A stretch of 64,000 nt of DNA from Hormiphora californensis. Its lineage: Eukaryota; Ctenophora; Tentaculata; Cydippida; Pleurobrachiidae. Positions 38,166 through 58,218 of this stretch are shown one piece after another (within the stretch, counting starts at the first letter, position 1; every line of letters starts with the position of its first letter). The DNA lies in assembly GCA_020137815.1 (NCBI GenBank), contig CM035358.1, positions 1,077,356 to 1,141,355 of the forward strand, in the 5' to 3' direction. Made by a program: the position numbers and the translations under genes. A model generated the notes under the pieces. That model ran no database searches. It saw only the letters and a program-made list of their open reading frames with translations, and was not told where the DNA came from.

Positions 38166-38238
38166 CGACCCCGAAGGGACTCGAACCCCCAATCTTCTGA
38201 TTCGAAGTCAGACGCCTTAGCCATTAGGCCACGAGGCC
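38166..38238 (-). tRNA. tRNA-Arg (anticodon UCG), copy 4
   Basis: This is an identical fourth copy 14 kb away, with the same short conserved flanks and T4 terminator, again on the minus strand and downstream of the last sure exon of the large gene. Confidence 0.9.
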
Positions 38239-38427
38239 GACGAGTTTCTCACATTCTTCACGTATATATTCCACGCATGTTTCACAGAATTAATTAGAGA
38301 CTTTTGCATACATAATTCAGATTAAGATAAACAAGTTATTTTGGTATAAAATGTTTGAAACATATACTACACCGTCACCACGCTAGCGTTTCAAAATAAT
38401 TGTTAGTCGAACATCCCTTCTTAACAG

Positions 38428-38579
38428 CTCCACTTGCCTTGTTTGACCCTCCCTCCCCGGGTTTGAACAAAACAAAGCTCAGCCACGAATTTAGGCCATC
38501 TATACGAGCCCAAATTGACACCACATTAGTCGATTTATACAAACATGATTACAAACAATATGTAAATTCTAGCTGCCCG
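38428..38579 (+). CDS. Possible further exon of the large gene
   Basis: A TTCTTAACAG 3' splice site is followed by an open stretch of about 50 codons (LALFDPPSPGLNKTKLSHEF and on, ending YKQYVNSSCP) and a GTATGA donor. The open frame needs phase 1, whereas the last sure exon ends in phase 0. If it is real, another exon is missing between them. It could be chance. Confidence 0.25.
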
Positions 38580-38599
38580 GTATGATAAATCTGTCTCAT

Positions 38600-40140
38600 G
38601 CTAAAAAATATTAGCTTGACACTGCATTCACAGGAGTATAGCGGTCTATCTGATTCACATTTCGCACTGTCTTTCATACACTTCAGAACATCTATGTACA
38701 ACATTGAGATATTTAAGCGTCTATAATAGTTGTGGCAAAATTGCTACAGGATTAAGGTCAAATGATTGTCCTATAACAACTCCTAGGACTAACTATCCAA
38801 AAACATCCCTAAGGACCTTTACACACCAACGGACGTACGTACGTACGTACGTACGGATTGTGTCGGGACACACCAACGGACGTACGGATTGCGCGCAGTG
38901 GATACCCGCGTTCTCAGAAACAGCTGCGCTAAGCTCTTTGAAGTAAAGGCACCGCGCCTTACGTCGATGAACAGACCTAACTTGCGATTAGGCAATTACC
39001 ACATGAATAGAAGAAATCCTCAACTGCTCACTCTTACAAATCCTATGAACCGGTAGTTGGTACTTGCCTCTCTATCTACAACGTCTTTTAAAGTATGAAT
39101 AGTTTCACCCTTCAGCCGACCGAACATTGGGACAAAATAAATAGTTCTTTGCTATTAGGATGGAATCTTATAACAAATTGAAAACGCAAAGTTTCTAAGA
39201 GACAGACACAAACACAGTGTAAACTATTTCTGGACACTACTTTATCGATCACACTATATGTATGTAATATTCTCAAGAGTTTTGTTAACACCATGGTAAA
39301 AAGATGTTCGTGATATCATAGTGCCTAATCCTAAAGTTAAATTTTAGTACATCAAATCTCCATGTACCACCCTACCTCACTCAGCCGTATCCCTGTTGAT
39401 AGGGTCATGCAGGACGAGTAGACAACTCCCGTAGTCTTATACTTTAAGTGCGGAGTGTCAAGAAGTCCGTACCGTAGCTTGTCAGATAATTCCGTTATAT
39501 TATTAATTTGTTGGAGAAAGGGAGTCTTATACGGATGATGATTCAAGGCATCGATTTTAGATGCACAATTATATTGCTAGTAGATTGGGATGTGGATACG
39601 TAATCGTACAAGAGAGGGTGTTTGTAACCGTATCGGCATAATCTGGGAGGAGGGGAGGAAGGTTTAGTTAAAAGAGCGTCCAGTTTACCTATGCTCCTTT
39701 TAGAATTGGTTTACGATATTTCAAAAAGACCACCGTACTAGCTGAGAAAGAGACACAAATCATACTCTTCGTGAACGCAAGTCGTGCATTTGGATTTCCA
39801 GTCTTTCTCCCGCTTCTGACTTCCCTTTCTCTTACTGTAGTTCACATGGGGGGGCCACTATCAGAAAATGAACAAGAATCGATAATTTACGTAACCTTCT
39901 ATCTGGCCGGGATCCGAAATACAGTGGGCGAGGCAACTAAAATGTGATTTGAATGGGAGCCTCTCTCATTATCTCTAGTGCTCAGTCGTGGGTACAGTTA
40001 GTCAGGACCTGCAAGGAGAGCTGTTATTACATATCTAGGTATGTATGATTGTGTAAAAATTCCCTCTTATTCCCTTCCTGAATTCCCCTCGACAATGTTC
40101 TTATGTTACATTTGTTCGCGGCGTGGTGAAGCAGGTGAAC
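38600..40140. other. Stretch without a clear gene
   Basis: It holds an (ACGT)n run at 38836-38855 flanked by the repeated ACACACCAACGGACGTACG, and otherwise unremarkable sequence. A minus-strand frame at 39352-39546 was considered and left out (see rejected items). Confidence 0.35.
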
Positions 40141-40149
40141 AAGACAATC

Positions 40150-40376
40150 AGTTCAGTACTCACCAGCTACACTGAGCAGTGTATCCTTAGGTATAATCTC
40201 AGTCGCCACTGCAGACTACTCAACACCCTGATACAGCCCTGGAGTGTGTCGCTACCTCCCTGAATCAGAATGCAGAATGGTGATGCCAAGCCTGCCGAAC
40301 TATTTGTCACCGTCACTATTTGTTCGTAGTGTAGAGTTTTACTGATCGTCAAACCTAGAGGATGAACAGGGTTTAG
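40150..40376 (-). pseudogene. PDZ-like exon with frame breaks
   Basis: On the minus strand, after a TCCTCTAG acceptor, the frames together read SKTLHYEQIVTVTNSSAGL, then (one frame over) GITILHSDSG or ILIQGGSDTLQGCIRV, then ATEIIPKDTLLSVAG before a GTGAGT donor. These are the beta strands of a PDZ domain in several frames, so at least two one-base indels are present. Either a decayed gene or consensus errors would explain this. It is on the same strand and just downstream of the PDZ exons at 41400-42138, so both may belong to one multi-PDZ scaffold gene. Confidence 0.45.
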
Positions 40377-40500
40377 AGAGATCTGCACTCGGTATCAGGG
40401 GAGTGTGAGCAGGTTGTTATGTTCTGAGTTCTGACCCACCTAAAAATTTGTAAACATACACAACAAGAATCCCATTCAAAAGAAAGACTATGAAATGCTC

Positions 40501-40517
40501 TTCTCTCTCTCTCTCTC

Positions 40518-40556
<39 letters not shown>

Positions 40557-41145
40557 TCCATCTCCATCTCCATCTCCATCTCCATCTCCATCTCCACATC
40601 TCCATCCTCCATTCTCCATCTCCATCTCCATCTCCATCTCCATCTCCATCTCCATCTCCATCTCCATCTCCATACTCCATCTCCATCTCCATCTCCATCT
40701 CCATCTCCATCTCCATCTCCATCTCCATCTCCATCTCATCTCCATCTCCCCCCCCCCCATCTCCATCTCCATCCCTCCATCTCCATCTCCATCTCCATCT
40801 CCATCTCCATCTCCATCTCCATCTCCATCTCATCTCCATCTCCATCTCCATCTCCATCTCCATCTCCATCTCCATCTCCATCTCCATCTCCATCTCCATC
40901 TCCATCTCCATCTCCATCTCCATCTCCATCTCATCTCCATCTCCATCTCCATCTCCATCTCCATCTCCATCCCACTCCTCTCCATCTCCATCTCCCATCT
41001 CCATCCTCCACTCTCCACTCTCCATCTCTCCATCTCCATCTCCATCTCATCTCCATCTCATCTCCATCTCCATCTCCATCTCCATCTCCATCTCCATCTC
41101 CATCTCCTCATCTCCATCTCCACCATCTCCATCTCCATCTATCTC
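40501..41145. repeat. (CCATCT)n hexanucleotide array
   Basis: About 650 bp of CCATCT units follow a short (CT)n run. Phase slips and one C run occur at about 40750. All long frames here (Ser-Ile, His-Leu, Met-Glu dipeptides) are products of the repeat. Confidence 0.9.
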
Positions 41146-41399
41146 TAACAATTCTCCCTCCCTACTCACGGCGGAGTAACTTTTCAGCTACTATAGTGTA
41201 ACTTAGCCTACATCATGCAACAAGGTCGAACAAGGAAGGCAGGGGGTGTGATTTGATCGATACTGGAACTGGTAAGAGATTATAGCAAGTAGCAACGTGT
41301 GATCTGAAACTTACTCATGAGTGGTAAGTGCACTGCTATCTCCATCCCCGATATTAAAGAGCATCTCCAGCTCTGCATCGGATGGGGGCACTGTACAAG

Positions 41400-42138
41400 A
41401 TTGGCATTCATTACAGTTAGTCGGACCCTATTCTTGCATTGTCGTAGTAGGCTGCCTGTTCGAATGATAGGCCACTAACGGGGACATCGTTTATTGCAGG
41501 GACAACGTCACCCGACCGGAGACGGCCATCTTGGTATATTAGACCTGGGGGAAGAGGTGAGGTCAGTCAAGACTAGATCTGGTGAAGAGAGGATCAGGAC
41601 CTGGTGATGGATATGTAATCAATAAACCTGGGTTTATATGTAGCGGGTCACCCGCTAGGGTGATTCGCTGCACCATATACTGCCCGACCTGCGAAGCAGG
41701 GAGGGTGGTATATGGTATAAAACCCTACCAAAGGGAGGGGTTTATACTTTATATCAGCAAGGATTTATTGATTATAAGTTTTAGCGGCAAAAACATCCTT
41801 GCTTTTAATAGCGGGCGGGGTATATCAGACAAATTTTCACCCGCTGACATTCATATAGGGAAATGGAAGTGAATTTGATACTTTGTTCAAGTGCTCACAC
41901 TTGCACTCTATGTTCCAAAATCCCCCTCTAAACTATATACAGCGTGCACTAACCTGTTGACACGATATTCTTGACAGCAAGATGTTTCCTGTTCATTTAG
42001 ACAGAGCGTCATACCAAGCCTGGAATTATTTTCTCTCACAAACTCTACCACGAAGGGCCGATCCAAATATCTGTCCATCATATTGTACAGAGATGGTCGT
42101 GGTGTCGGGTAGATACACATCTTCAAACGATCTTCAAC
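41400..42138 (-). pseudogene. PDZ-domain exons, left arm
   Basis: Exon 1 (41954-42138) reads VEDRLKMCIYPTPRPSLYN, then FVVEFVRENNSRLGMTLCLN, the first strands and loop of a PDZ domain. One extra A against the other arm shifts its end. Exon 2 (from 41544 down) reads LIYQDGRLRSGDVVPAINDV, then SGLSFEQAAYY, the PDZ core (GD..L.IND) and helix, without a break in this arm. A later one-base gap, shared by both arms, then shifts to RQCKNRVRLTVM, the last PDZ strand. Splice borders are normal. PDZ domains bind C-terminal peptides in scaffolds; the parent gene is not identified. Confidence 0.5.
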
Positions 42139-42200
42139 CTAGAGGATGATAGGGAGAGTTAATATTGTGCCTAGCTGTTAATAACTTTTTCATAGACATA

Positions 42201-42281
42201 CAGTCGGACCCCGATTTAGGGGCATCCTCGGGGAAAAAATCCTGCCACTAAATCGGGGGCCACTAAATCGGGGTCCGACTG
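42201..42281. mobile_element. 81-bp pogo/mariner-type MITE, left arm
   Basis: The ends CAGTCGGACCCCGATTTA are perfect inverted repeats, and TA flanks both sides. This form is typical of Tc1/mariner-pogo derivatives. The mirror copy is at 43461-43541. Confidence 0.75.
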
Positions 42282-43460
42282 TATTGCCAATCTCCCTCTT
42301 GTGACTTGACTAGATGATAGAATATGTAGGTCATAGGTGCCCAGTGGAAAACCCCAACGGGGCACCTACCTATTCTATAATCTAGTGTGTGATCAGGTTA
42401 CATAGTACCAATGGTACCGTACCATTCGATCTAGTCTCTCTGTAGGGCCGTATCTTCACAGTTAGGAATCTTTTCTTAACATTTTTGTAGATTCTTAGTG
42501 CTCCCTCGTGAGACACAGGACGGCACTCGTGGATGTCCGGTGTCCGCGCACACCCAGGCCAAAAAGATGGAGAAGAAAAGAAAAAATGGAAAAAACCAAA
42601 AAGAATGGTGCTCCAACCACAATTTACAATTACTACAGAGTACAGAAGGGCAATTCTTTATCTTGTGTTACCTGTTTGGAGGTGAGCATCAGCAGCTGCA
42701 GCCTGCAGCCCATCTGAATATCTTTCTTTTATGTATGTTTTTTAGTTTTTACTTTTTAGTAAAAAGTAAAAACTAAAAACTGAATCGAAGAAACGATAAA
42801 TTTGAGAAATCCACGCGCAGCCCAGCTGTTTTGTCAGCACTGTATATGCTTTCGGCGTGGGAAAAATGCGCGCAGCGTGAGAATTTCCCACGCCGAAAGC
42901 ATATACAGTGCTGACAAAACAGGGGCTGCGCGTGGATTTCTCAAATTTATCGTTCTTTCGATTCAGCTTTTAGTTTTTACTCTTTACTAAAAAGAAAAAC
43001 AAAAACATACATAAAAAAAAATATTCAGATGGGGCTGCAGGCTGCCGCGTGATGCTCACCTCCAAACAGGTAACACAGATAAAGAATTGCCCTTCTGTAC
43101 TCTGTAGTAATTGTAAATTGTGGTTGGAGCACCATCTTTTTGGTTTTTTCCATTTTTTCTTTTCTTTCTCCATCTTTTTGGCCTGGGTGTCCGCGGACAC
43201 CCGGACATCCACGAGTGCCGTCCCTGTGTCTCACGAGGGAGCACTAAGAATCTACAAAAATGTTAAGAAAAGATTCCTAACTGTGAAGATACGGCCCTAC
43301 AGAGAGACTAGATCGAATGGTACGGTACCATTGGTACTATGTAACCTGATCACACACTAGATTATAGAATAGGTAGGTGCCCCGTTGGGGTTTTCCACTG
43401 GGCACCTATGACCTACATATTCTATCATCTAGTCAAGTCACAAGAGGGAGATTGGCAATA

Positions 43461-43541
43461 CAGTCGGACCCCGATTTAGTGGCCCCCGATTTAGTGGCAG
43501 GATTTTTTCCCCGAGGATGCCCCTAAATCGGGGTCCGACTG
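43461..43541. mobile_element. 81-bp pogo/mariner-type MITE, right arm
   Basis: Inverted counterpart of 42201-42281 in the other palindrome arm, with the same ends and TA flanks. Confidence 0.75.
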
Positions 43542-43603
43542 TATGTCTATGAAAAAGTTATTAACAGCTAGGCACAATATTAACTCTCCCTATCATCCTC
43601 TAG

Positions 43604-44400
43604 GTTGAAGATCGTTTGAAGATGTGTATCTACCCGACACCACGACCATCTCTGTACAATATGATGGACAGATATTTGGATCGGCCCTTCGTGGTAGAGT
43701 TTGTGAGAGAAAATAATTCCAGGCTTGGTATGACGCTCTGTCTAAATGAACAGGAACATCTTGCTGTCAAGAATATCGTGTCAACAGGTTAGTGCACGCT
43801 GTATATAGTTTAGAGGGGGATTTTGGAACATAGAGTGCAAGTGTGAGCACTTGAACAAGTATCAAATTCACTTCCATTTCCCTATATGAATGTCAGCGGG
43901 TGAAAATTTGTCTGATATACCCCGCCCGCTATTAAAAGCAAGGATGTTTTTGCCGCTAAAACTTATAATCAATAAATCCTTGCTGATATAAAGTATAAAC
44001 CCCTCCCTTTGGTAGGGTTTTATACCATATACCACCCTCCCTGCTTCGCAGGTCGGGCAGTATATGGTGCAGCGAATCACCCTAGCGGGTGACCCGCTAC
44101 ATATAAACCCAGGTTTATTGATTACATATCCATCACCAGGTCCTGATCCTCTCTTCACCAGATCTAGTCTTGACTGACCTCACCTCTTCCCCCAGGTCTA
44201 ATATACCAAGATGGCCGTCTCGGTCGGGTGACGTTGTCCCTGCAATAAACGATGTCCCCGTTAGTGGCCTATCATTCGAACAGGCAGCCTACTACGACAA
44301 TGCAAGAATAGGGTCCGACTAACTGTAATGAATGCCAATCTTGTACAGTGCCCCCATCCGATGCAGAGCTGGAGATGCTCTTTAATATCGGGATGGAGAT
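43604..44400 (+). pseudogene. PDZ-domain exons, right arm (inverted copy)
   Basis: Exon 1 (43604-43787) is intact here and ends EHLAVKNIVSTG at a GTTAGT donor. Exon 2 (from 44196) lacks one C in the run present in the left arm and therefore meets a stop after GRVTLSLQ. So each arm has one private frame break, in different exons. The copy stops at the palindrome edge (44412). Confidence 0.5.
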
Positions 44401-44510
44401 AGCAGTGCACTTTACCATTAGCTTACTTGACAGTCTTATTAGTGCTTTAAAATTATTATGAGACGTCGAATGTCATTCCTAAGAACTTGTTTGTAGGAGA
44501 GGAAGGGGGA

Positions 44511-44514
<4 letters not shown>

Positions 44515-44593
<79 letters not shown>

Positions 44594-44602
44594 GAGAGAC
44601 CA
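44515..44602. repeat. (GA)n microsatellite
   Basis: A nearly pure GA run between the two large inverted structures. Confidence 0.9.
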
Positions 44603-44691
44603 TCCTTTTCAAGCAGCTTGAATCTCAGCACTAAAACTACAGTAGTGGTAGTTGCTGCACGCTACAAATAGCAAGATATCATAACATCTTA

Positions 44692-46332
44692 CACGGTGCA
44701 CCAGAAGGATCGTCAACCCAAAGTTGAGCCCACAAAACAAACTTTTGTTGGGGGTGACCCAGGAGGCCTTCCTGAACATCCCCACGGTGAGAAAAGTATA
44801 TGTTATCGGGGGAAATTTTTGTCAAAATCGAAAAAACTGGTTTTTGGTCCAAATTTGTGCATAACTTACTTGACTGCCGTTTGATGAAATATCTGATTGA
44901 CATAAAATAAGTATACAAGACCTATTTTTACACGAGGAATCGACTGCCGGTGGAGAGAAATCTCTAAAATGACCGGAAAATTGTCAAATATGGGAATTTT
45001 GTCATTTTTTTGAGGTTTTTGTCCCTTTAACCATTGAAAACGTTGAGATAGGAAGTTGGCAATAGCGCCAATCGTTAAAATGGTCATTTTTCTACGGGAT
45101 CCCAAAATTTCATGTATATCCGATTCATGGTTAGATTTTGGCAAACTATTGAGATGTGCTTACTGAAAAAAGGATAACTTGATTTTCTCGTTTTTTGCGA
45201 TTTTTTAACTTTTGAAAGAATTCTGATTGAAATGGCCAATCAGGGCCATGCTAAAGTTGTTTATGGGACAATTTTCGACCAAAATCCAAGATTTCATGCA
45301 AATCCAATGACAGATCATTGATTTATAGAAAGTTGAAATAGGCAAAAAAGGCCAATTTTTACCATGAAAACAAAAATACACATTTTTTTCTTGTCAATTT
45401 CCATCAACAACTGGTACCCTACCTATTTTTGCACGTAGAATCGATTGCCGGTGGAGTGGATCCTCTTAAATGATTGGAAAAGCGGTCAAAATGCCATTTT
45501 TTGGAGGTCCAAAAACTTCCAAAAAATGACATTTCGACCGCTTTCCAATCATTTAAGAGGATCCACTCCACCGGCAATCGATTCTACGTGCAAAAAATAG
45601 GTAGGGTACCAGTTGTTGATGGAAATTGACAAGAAAAAAAAATGTGTATTTTTGTTTTCATGGTAAAAATTGGCCTTTTTTGCCTATTTCAACTTTCTAT
45701 AAATCAATGATCTGTCATTGGATTTGCATGAAATCTTGGATTTTGGTCGAAAATTGTCCCATAAACAACTTTAGCATGGCCCTGATTGGCCATTTCAATC
45801 AGAATTCTTTCAAAAGTTAAAAAATCGCAAAAAACGAGAAAATCAAGTTATCCTTTTTTCAGTAAGCACATCTCAATAGTTTGCCAAAATCTAACCATGA
45901 ATCGGATATACATGAAATTTTGGGATCCCGTAGAAAAATGACCATTTTAACGATTGGCGCTATTGCCAACTTCCTATCTCAACGTTTTCAATGGTTAAAG
46001 GGCCAAAAACCTCAAAAAATGACAAAATTCCCATATTTGACAATTTTCCGGTCATTTTAGAGATTTCTCTCCACCGGCAATCGATTCCTCGTGCAAAAAT
46101 AGGTCTTGTATACTTATTTTATGTCAATCAGATATTTCATCAAACGGCAGTCAAGTAAGTTATGCACAAATTTGGACCAAAAACCAGTTTTTTCGATTTT
46201 GACAAAAATTTCCCCCGATAACATATACTTTTCTCACCGTGGGGATGTTCAGGAAGGCCTCCTGGGTCACCCCCAACAAAAGTTTGTTTTGTGGGCTCAA
46301 CTTTGGGTTGACGATCCTTCTGGTGCACCGTG
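44692..46332. mobile_element. 1.64-kb foldback element
   Basis: Arms of about 820 bp are inverted copies with several mismatches; the centre is near 45512. The ends are CACGGTGCACCAGAAGG and its complement. CTTA stands on both sides (44688-44691 and 46333-46336), a possible 4-bp target duplication. No convincing coding frame exists. It lies just downstream of the last exon found for the 5-phosphatase gene. Confidence 0.65.
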
Positions 46333-46339
46333 CTTAGCA

Positions 46340-46340
46340 T

Positions 46341-46402
<62 letters not shown>

Positions 46403-46420
46403 CCTCTATTACTTCCCCTT

Positions 46421-46500
<80 letters not shown>
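46340..46500. repeat. (CT)n microsatellites
   Basis: Two CT runs separated by CACACACACTCTCCC and TTACTTCCCC. Confidence 0.9.
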
Positions 46501-46561
46501 CCTCTATCTTTATTTCAATATCTTATCTATCGAACAGCTATTAATCTTTATTTCTATGTAC

Positions 46562-51541
<4,980 letters not shown>

Positions 51542-52156
51542 TCAGTTTTGTTGATGATTGTTACTTCTTCAAAACGGTCCCCTTGATGTATTCCATTGAT
51601 TAAAATCTCCCTCTAGACCCTAAAATAATTCATATCAAGTTATTTTCACCGGGTACAAACCTATCTTCATTTTAATACTTTGAAGCTTACAGAAATGCAA
51701 AATATATACAATTTTGAACTCGCTGAAGAAGATAGTTTATGAAAATTCGATAAAAAACAGTTTTTGATTTTGAATTTTTTGTTTTAAATTTCGTTTTTTA
51801 GTTTTTTTAAAGTTTGTGAAATGAAAATGTTGCGCGCGGCGTTAATGCAGCGTAAAAAGAGAAGTCATCGCGTGTGCGGACTATAATGAGAAAATGCCTC
51901 GCATTTAAATTGAAAATGAGCTGAAATTGAAAACTTGAAAAAACTTTGCCAAACTTCTTTTTCTCTCTTCTTTTTCTTTCTTTTTCTGTACTGTCTTTTC
52001 TGACTCCTTTCGTGTCTTACATGATCATTTACTCAAGCTTGTTTGTAATCAATCGTATACACGCTATTCTATTCGTTATTCTACTTTACAGAGTTATTTT
52101 ACCTCAGTACATCACCAAATTCTCTCCAAAAGGCGAGGCATGGTCTATAATTCACC
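51542..52156. promoter_or_regulatory. Shared upstream region of two head-to-head genes
   Basis: The start codons of the 5-phosphatase gene (51541, minus) and the secreted Ig-like gene (52157, plus) are 615 bp apart and point away from each other. The spacer is AT-rich. It probably contains both promoters; I cannot name individual elements. Confidence 0.4.
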
Positions 52157-55000
<2,844 letters not shown>

Positions 55001-55002
55001 AA

Positions 55003-55014
55003 AAGAGAGGAGAG

Positions 55015-55049
<35 letters not shown>

Positions 55050-55119
55050 CGAGAGAAAGAGGAGAGGAGAGAAGGAAAAAAGAGAGAAGAGAGAGAGAAG
55101 AGAGAGAGATAAGGAGAGA

Positions 55120-55181
<62 letters not shown>

Positions 55182-55235
55182 GAGAGAGAAGGAGAGAGAG
55201 ATAGAGAGAGGAGAAGAGAGAGAGAGAGAGAGAGA

Positions 55236-55278
<43 letters not shown>

Positions 55279-55322
55279 TGAAGAAGAGAGAGGAGACGAA
55301 GAGAAAAGAGAAGAGAGATAGC

Positions 55323-55374
<52 letters not shown>
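55003..55374. repeat. (GA)n microsatellite, degenerate
   Basis: About 370 bp of GA with AA and GG interruptions. Confidence 0.9.
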
Positions 55375-55375
<1 letters not shown>

Positions 55376-55649
55376 TAGAATAATAACCTGCATGATCGAG
55401 ATGGATTCAGAAAGAGAGAGATGGTTTGAAAATGAAGATTGGGAAAGGAAAAGATACACTTAGGAACATAGTTATAATTATCAAAAGGAGAAGTATACTA
55501 GACAGAGACATCGAGTCAGAAGATAGAAAGATTGAGAAACAGAGAATAGTCCACGTACGATAAAATTATTCCTCTATTATAGTGAAAACAGCATATCTCT
55601 TGTCATACACATGTGACATCTTATTAGTCTCTATAGAGGACCCTCTTGA

Positions 55650-57850
55650 TGGATCCCTCCGTCCTCAAAGGACTTTTTTTGATCCCATTTTCTTCTTTTC
55701 TCTTCTTTTTACACCATTACTTTCGATTTTTTTGGGGCACGATGATATGCGGCCCCATTTTAAAGAAGAAGGAGATGGGGATGATAGAAATTCAAGTGGG
55801 GGTTTAACAGCCTTTTTGACAACCCCCCGCGGGGGGGGAAGTCTTTGGGGGGCCAAAAATGGTGTTTTTTTCCAGAATTTTTTTTAAAACTTTTTTTGAC
55901 TTACTTATTTGATTAAGGCGGTTCTTTGTCCGAGCAGTCGTTCGGCCCGCCACAGACACGATTTTCCTTTAAAACCCTTTGATATCCCCATCATAGATGG
56001 GCCCCGACCTCCCTGAGCTGGAAATATAGGTTTTTGGGTCTACCCCGGTTTCTAGAGCCCCCTATCGGGTTTCCCCAAAACAGCGTTGGTGAGCTGTTGC
56101 CCTCGTGCCTTGGACTGTCCAGCCACCCAAGGGTTTTTACGGTCCCCAGTTCAGAAACTCGGGGAATTCTGGAAGACTTCCTTTTAGAGACCTTATCCCA
56201 CCAGTGATGAAAAGCCCCTTTCGTAGCACCCTACTATAACAGCCCCCCAATTTGTTTCTCAATGGGAATGAAAAGGGCCCTTTTTCAGCCGTATAATGAA
56301 TGGCCTCTACAGTATTTAAGGAAAGGTTTACCTTAATGCTCCTTCTCAGGCATTTTTCCATATTCCTTTGGGGTCTATGACACCCCCCTCCCCCCCCGGG
56401 CCTTGCCTCCTAATGTTTTAAAATCCTTTCCGTCGTTTTTTAAAGGTGGGCCCCAAGGGTAAACAAAAAATCGTCCATGTTTTTTGATATTTTTCCCGTA
56501 GAGTAAGAGGGGAAGGTTCTCTAACCAGTAGCCAAAATTTAGTTTCCCTTCTTTAGGTGAAGCCCAACGCAGGCGCTGCCGTTTCCAGACTTTTTAAAAA
56601 TTCCTGTCCCCTTCGATTGTTCCGAAAGGAGTGACAGGTCATCGGAATCGGTGTTGTGATCTTCTTAGGAAAAAACGCCCTCTTCCTCTTCCTGAGGGTA
56701 AATCCAACGTCCCTAACCCCGAGCCCTCTCATGAATAGTCAATAGCGATAATAACAAATTGGAGCCAAGGGCCCCCCTGTAAAACGCCAGCCAGAATTTA
56801 AATAGCCTCCGGAGTCCTCCCCGTTTTAACCCGGGGCCCTGGTTGTCCTCGTACAACATTTTATAAGCCCAACTAATTTTTTCAGGAATCCCTAAGCCTT
56901 TTAGAATGGCATAAGAAACCCCCTGTGCAAAGAAAAAAAAAAGCACGCCGAAAAAATCTATAAATGGAAAAGAATTAATTTTTTTTGTTACTCCTTCCAA
57001 AACCGCCGGGAGGGCCAGAAGGTGACTGGTAGGGCCTCCCGGTCGGAACCATTTGGTTATCCCTCAAAATAGCTCAATGGGGGGGTGAGGCGTTGAGGAT
57101 TTATTAGGGAGTTTTTAGAGCAACGGAGGTCAGAGGATTCCCCTAAGGTTTTAGTTTTTTTTGGGGGCCCCCCCTTTTTAGGCACGTTGAGAAAAACTAA
57201 TACCCAAAGTCATCGACCCCCCCCCGTTCAGGGCCCCAGGGTAGACCACTCTCCCGGGGGCCTTTCCCCCCCTTAAGGACCTTTTAGCTGCGGTATACTC
57301 TCTGACTGAACGTATCTGAATAAGGGCTCCTCACATACTGTATAATGACAAGGTCCTCTCGGAAAAAACTAGGCGGTTAAAAGGAGATCCAGAAAAAAGG
57401 GGTTTTTCCCCCAAGACTCCCGCCTCCCCCCAGCAAATACCAACCTTCTACCAGGCCACCACCCCTTCCTTTTTGAGTCCCCAGAACATCCCAAAGGGTC
57501 CCACGCCACCTTATTTTTTCCTTCATCTTAGCGTTTCACCCGACGAATTTCTGAGAGATAAATTCTTCAGGACTGAGGCATGGTTTCCCTTTTAAAAGTT
57601 CTCCCTTCGCAACCTCGACTCTATTTTTCTCAGTAGGATGAAAAAAAAAAGCTTTTTTAGCCTTAAAAAATCGTCTCTTTCACTACGAACCCAGGCCTCA
57701 TTGCGCTTTTCGGTAGCAAAAAAATTTTGAGTTTCTACTATTAACGGAGGCCCGGGCTTCCAACGGCAAGCCCACAGGGGACTATCGCAAAGCGATATCG
57801 CCGGCACTAGGAGAATAGCCCCCCTCCCCTCCCCCACCATCAGGAACTGC
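55650..57850 (-). pseudogene. Indel-ridden LINE reverse transcriptase relic
   Basis: Minus-strand fragments match LINE proteins: SYAILKGLGIPEKISWAYK and MLYEDNQG (before a broken G-x-L-Q-G region, about 56780-56920), and LRNKLGGCYSRVLRKG (about 56200-56270), a known C-terminal motif of non-LTR elements. Frames are broken every few dozen codons, mostly at runs of G, C, T or A that look too long. Base composition differs sharply from the neighbourhood (many GGGGGG, CCCCCC, TTTTTT). A badly corrected long-read patch is as likely as natural decay. Confidence 0.5.
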
Positions 57851-58218
57851 CCACAGGACCAGGTTCCATTATAGGTGCTTCGGTTCGGGATGGTAACTCC
57901 TCGAGAGTCGCAGGATATTGATTCTTCTTCCCTATGAGTCTTGGATCTTTGGCTCTCTATCCCTGCGACAGGTGGGGATGAGTTCTTCTAATCTTTCTCT
58001 TGGTTCTTGAGTTTATTTGCTTTCTCGATTAGTTTGATGGCTACCGCGGTATTATATATGTGTAATGTGAGACCTATCTGTCTGATTAGGATCAATTAAG
58101 TCCGATTAGGTTAGAAGGCTGAACTAGCAAGGATTTGTTCTCAGTCAACAGTTTTGTTTAGTATGTATATATTGGTGGTATGTATATATTGGCGGGGCGG
58201 TTCGGGGCGGGTGGAGGG

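Larger units (their letters stand above)
41326..44412. repeat. 3.09-kb near-perfect palindrome
   Basis: Two arms of about 1.53 kb are inverted copies around a short centre at about 42869. The outer boundary is AAGTGCACTGCTATCTCC. Arms differ by few bases, including one-base indels in the PDZ exons and small differences near 42540/43195 and 42690/43040. Each arm carries the same 81-bp MITE and the same PDZ exons. The structure may be a real inverted duplication or a foldback artefact of long-read data. Confidence 0.85.

Noticed and set aside
38836-38890. ACGT-rich palindromic run as an origin or recombination site
   Set aside because: A simple tetranucleotide repeat is self-complementary by nature; no further evidence.
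39352-39546. Minus-strand frame with VVYSSCMTLSTG, a vague likeness to the end of 5-phosphatases
   Set aside because: The key SDHRPV residues are absent and the context does not give matching splice phases.
40417-41179. Long frames of Ser-Ile, His-Leu or Met-Glu dipeptides on both strands
   Set aside because: Products of the CCATCT hexanucleotide array; all frames are open because the unit has no stop.
41582-41872. 96-codon frame, with its mirror at 43868-44158
   Set aside because: It lies in the intron between the PDZ exons, resembles nothing known and is present twice only because of the palindrome.
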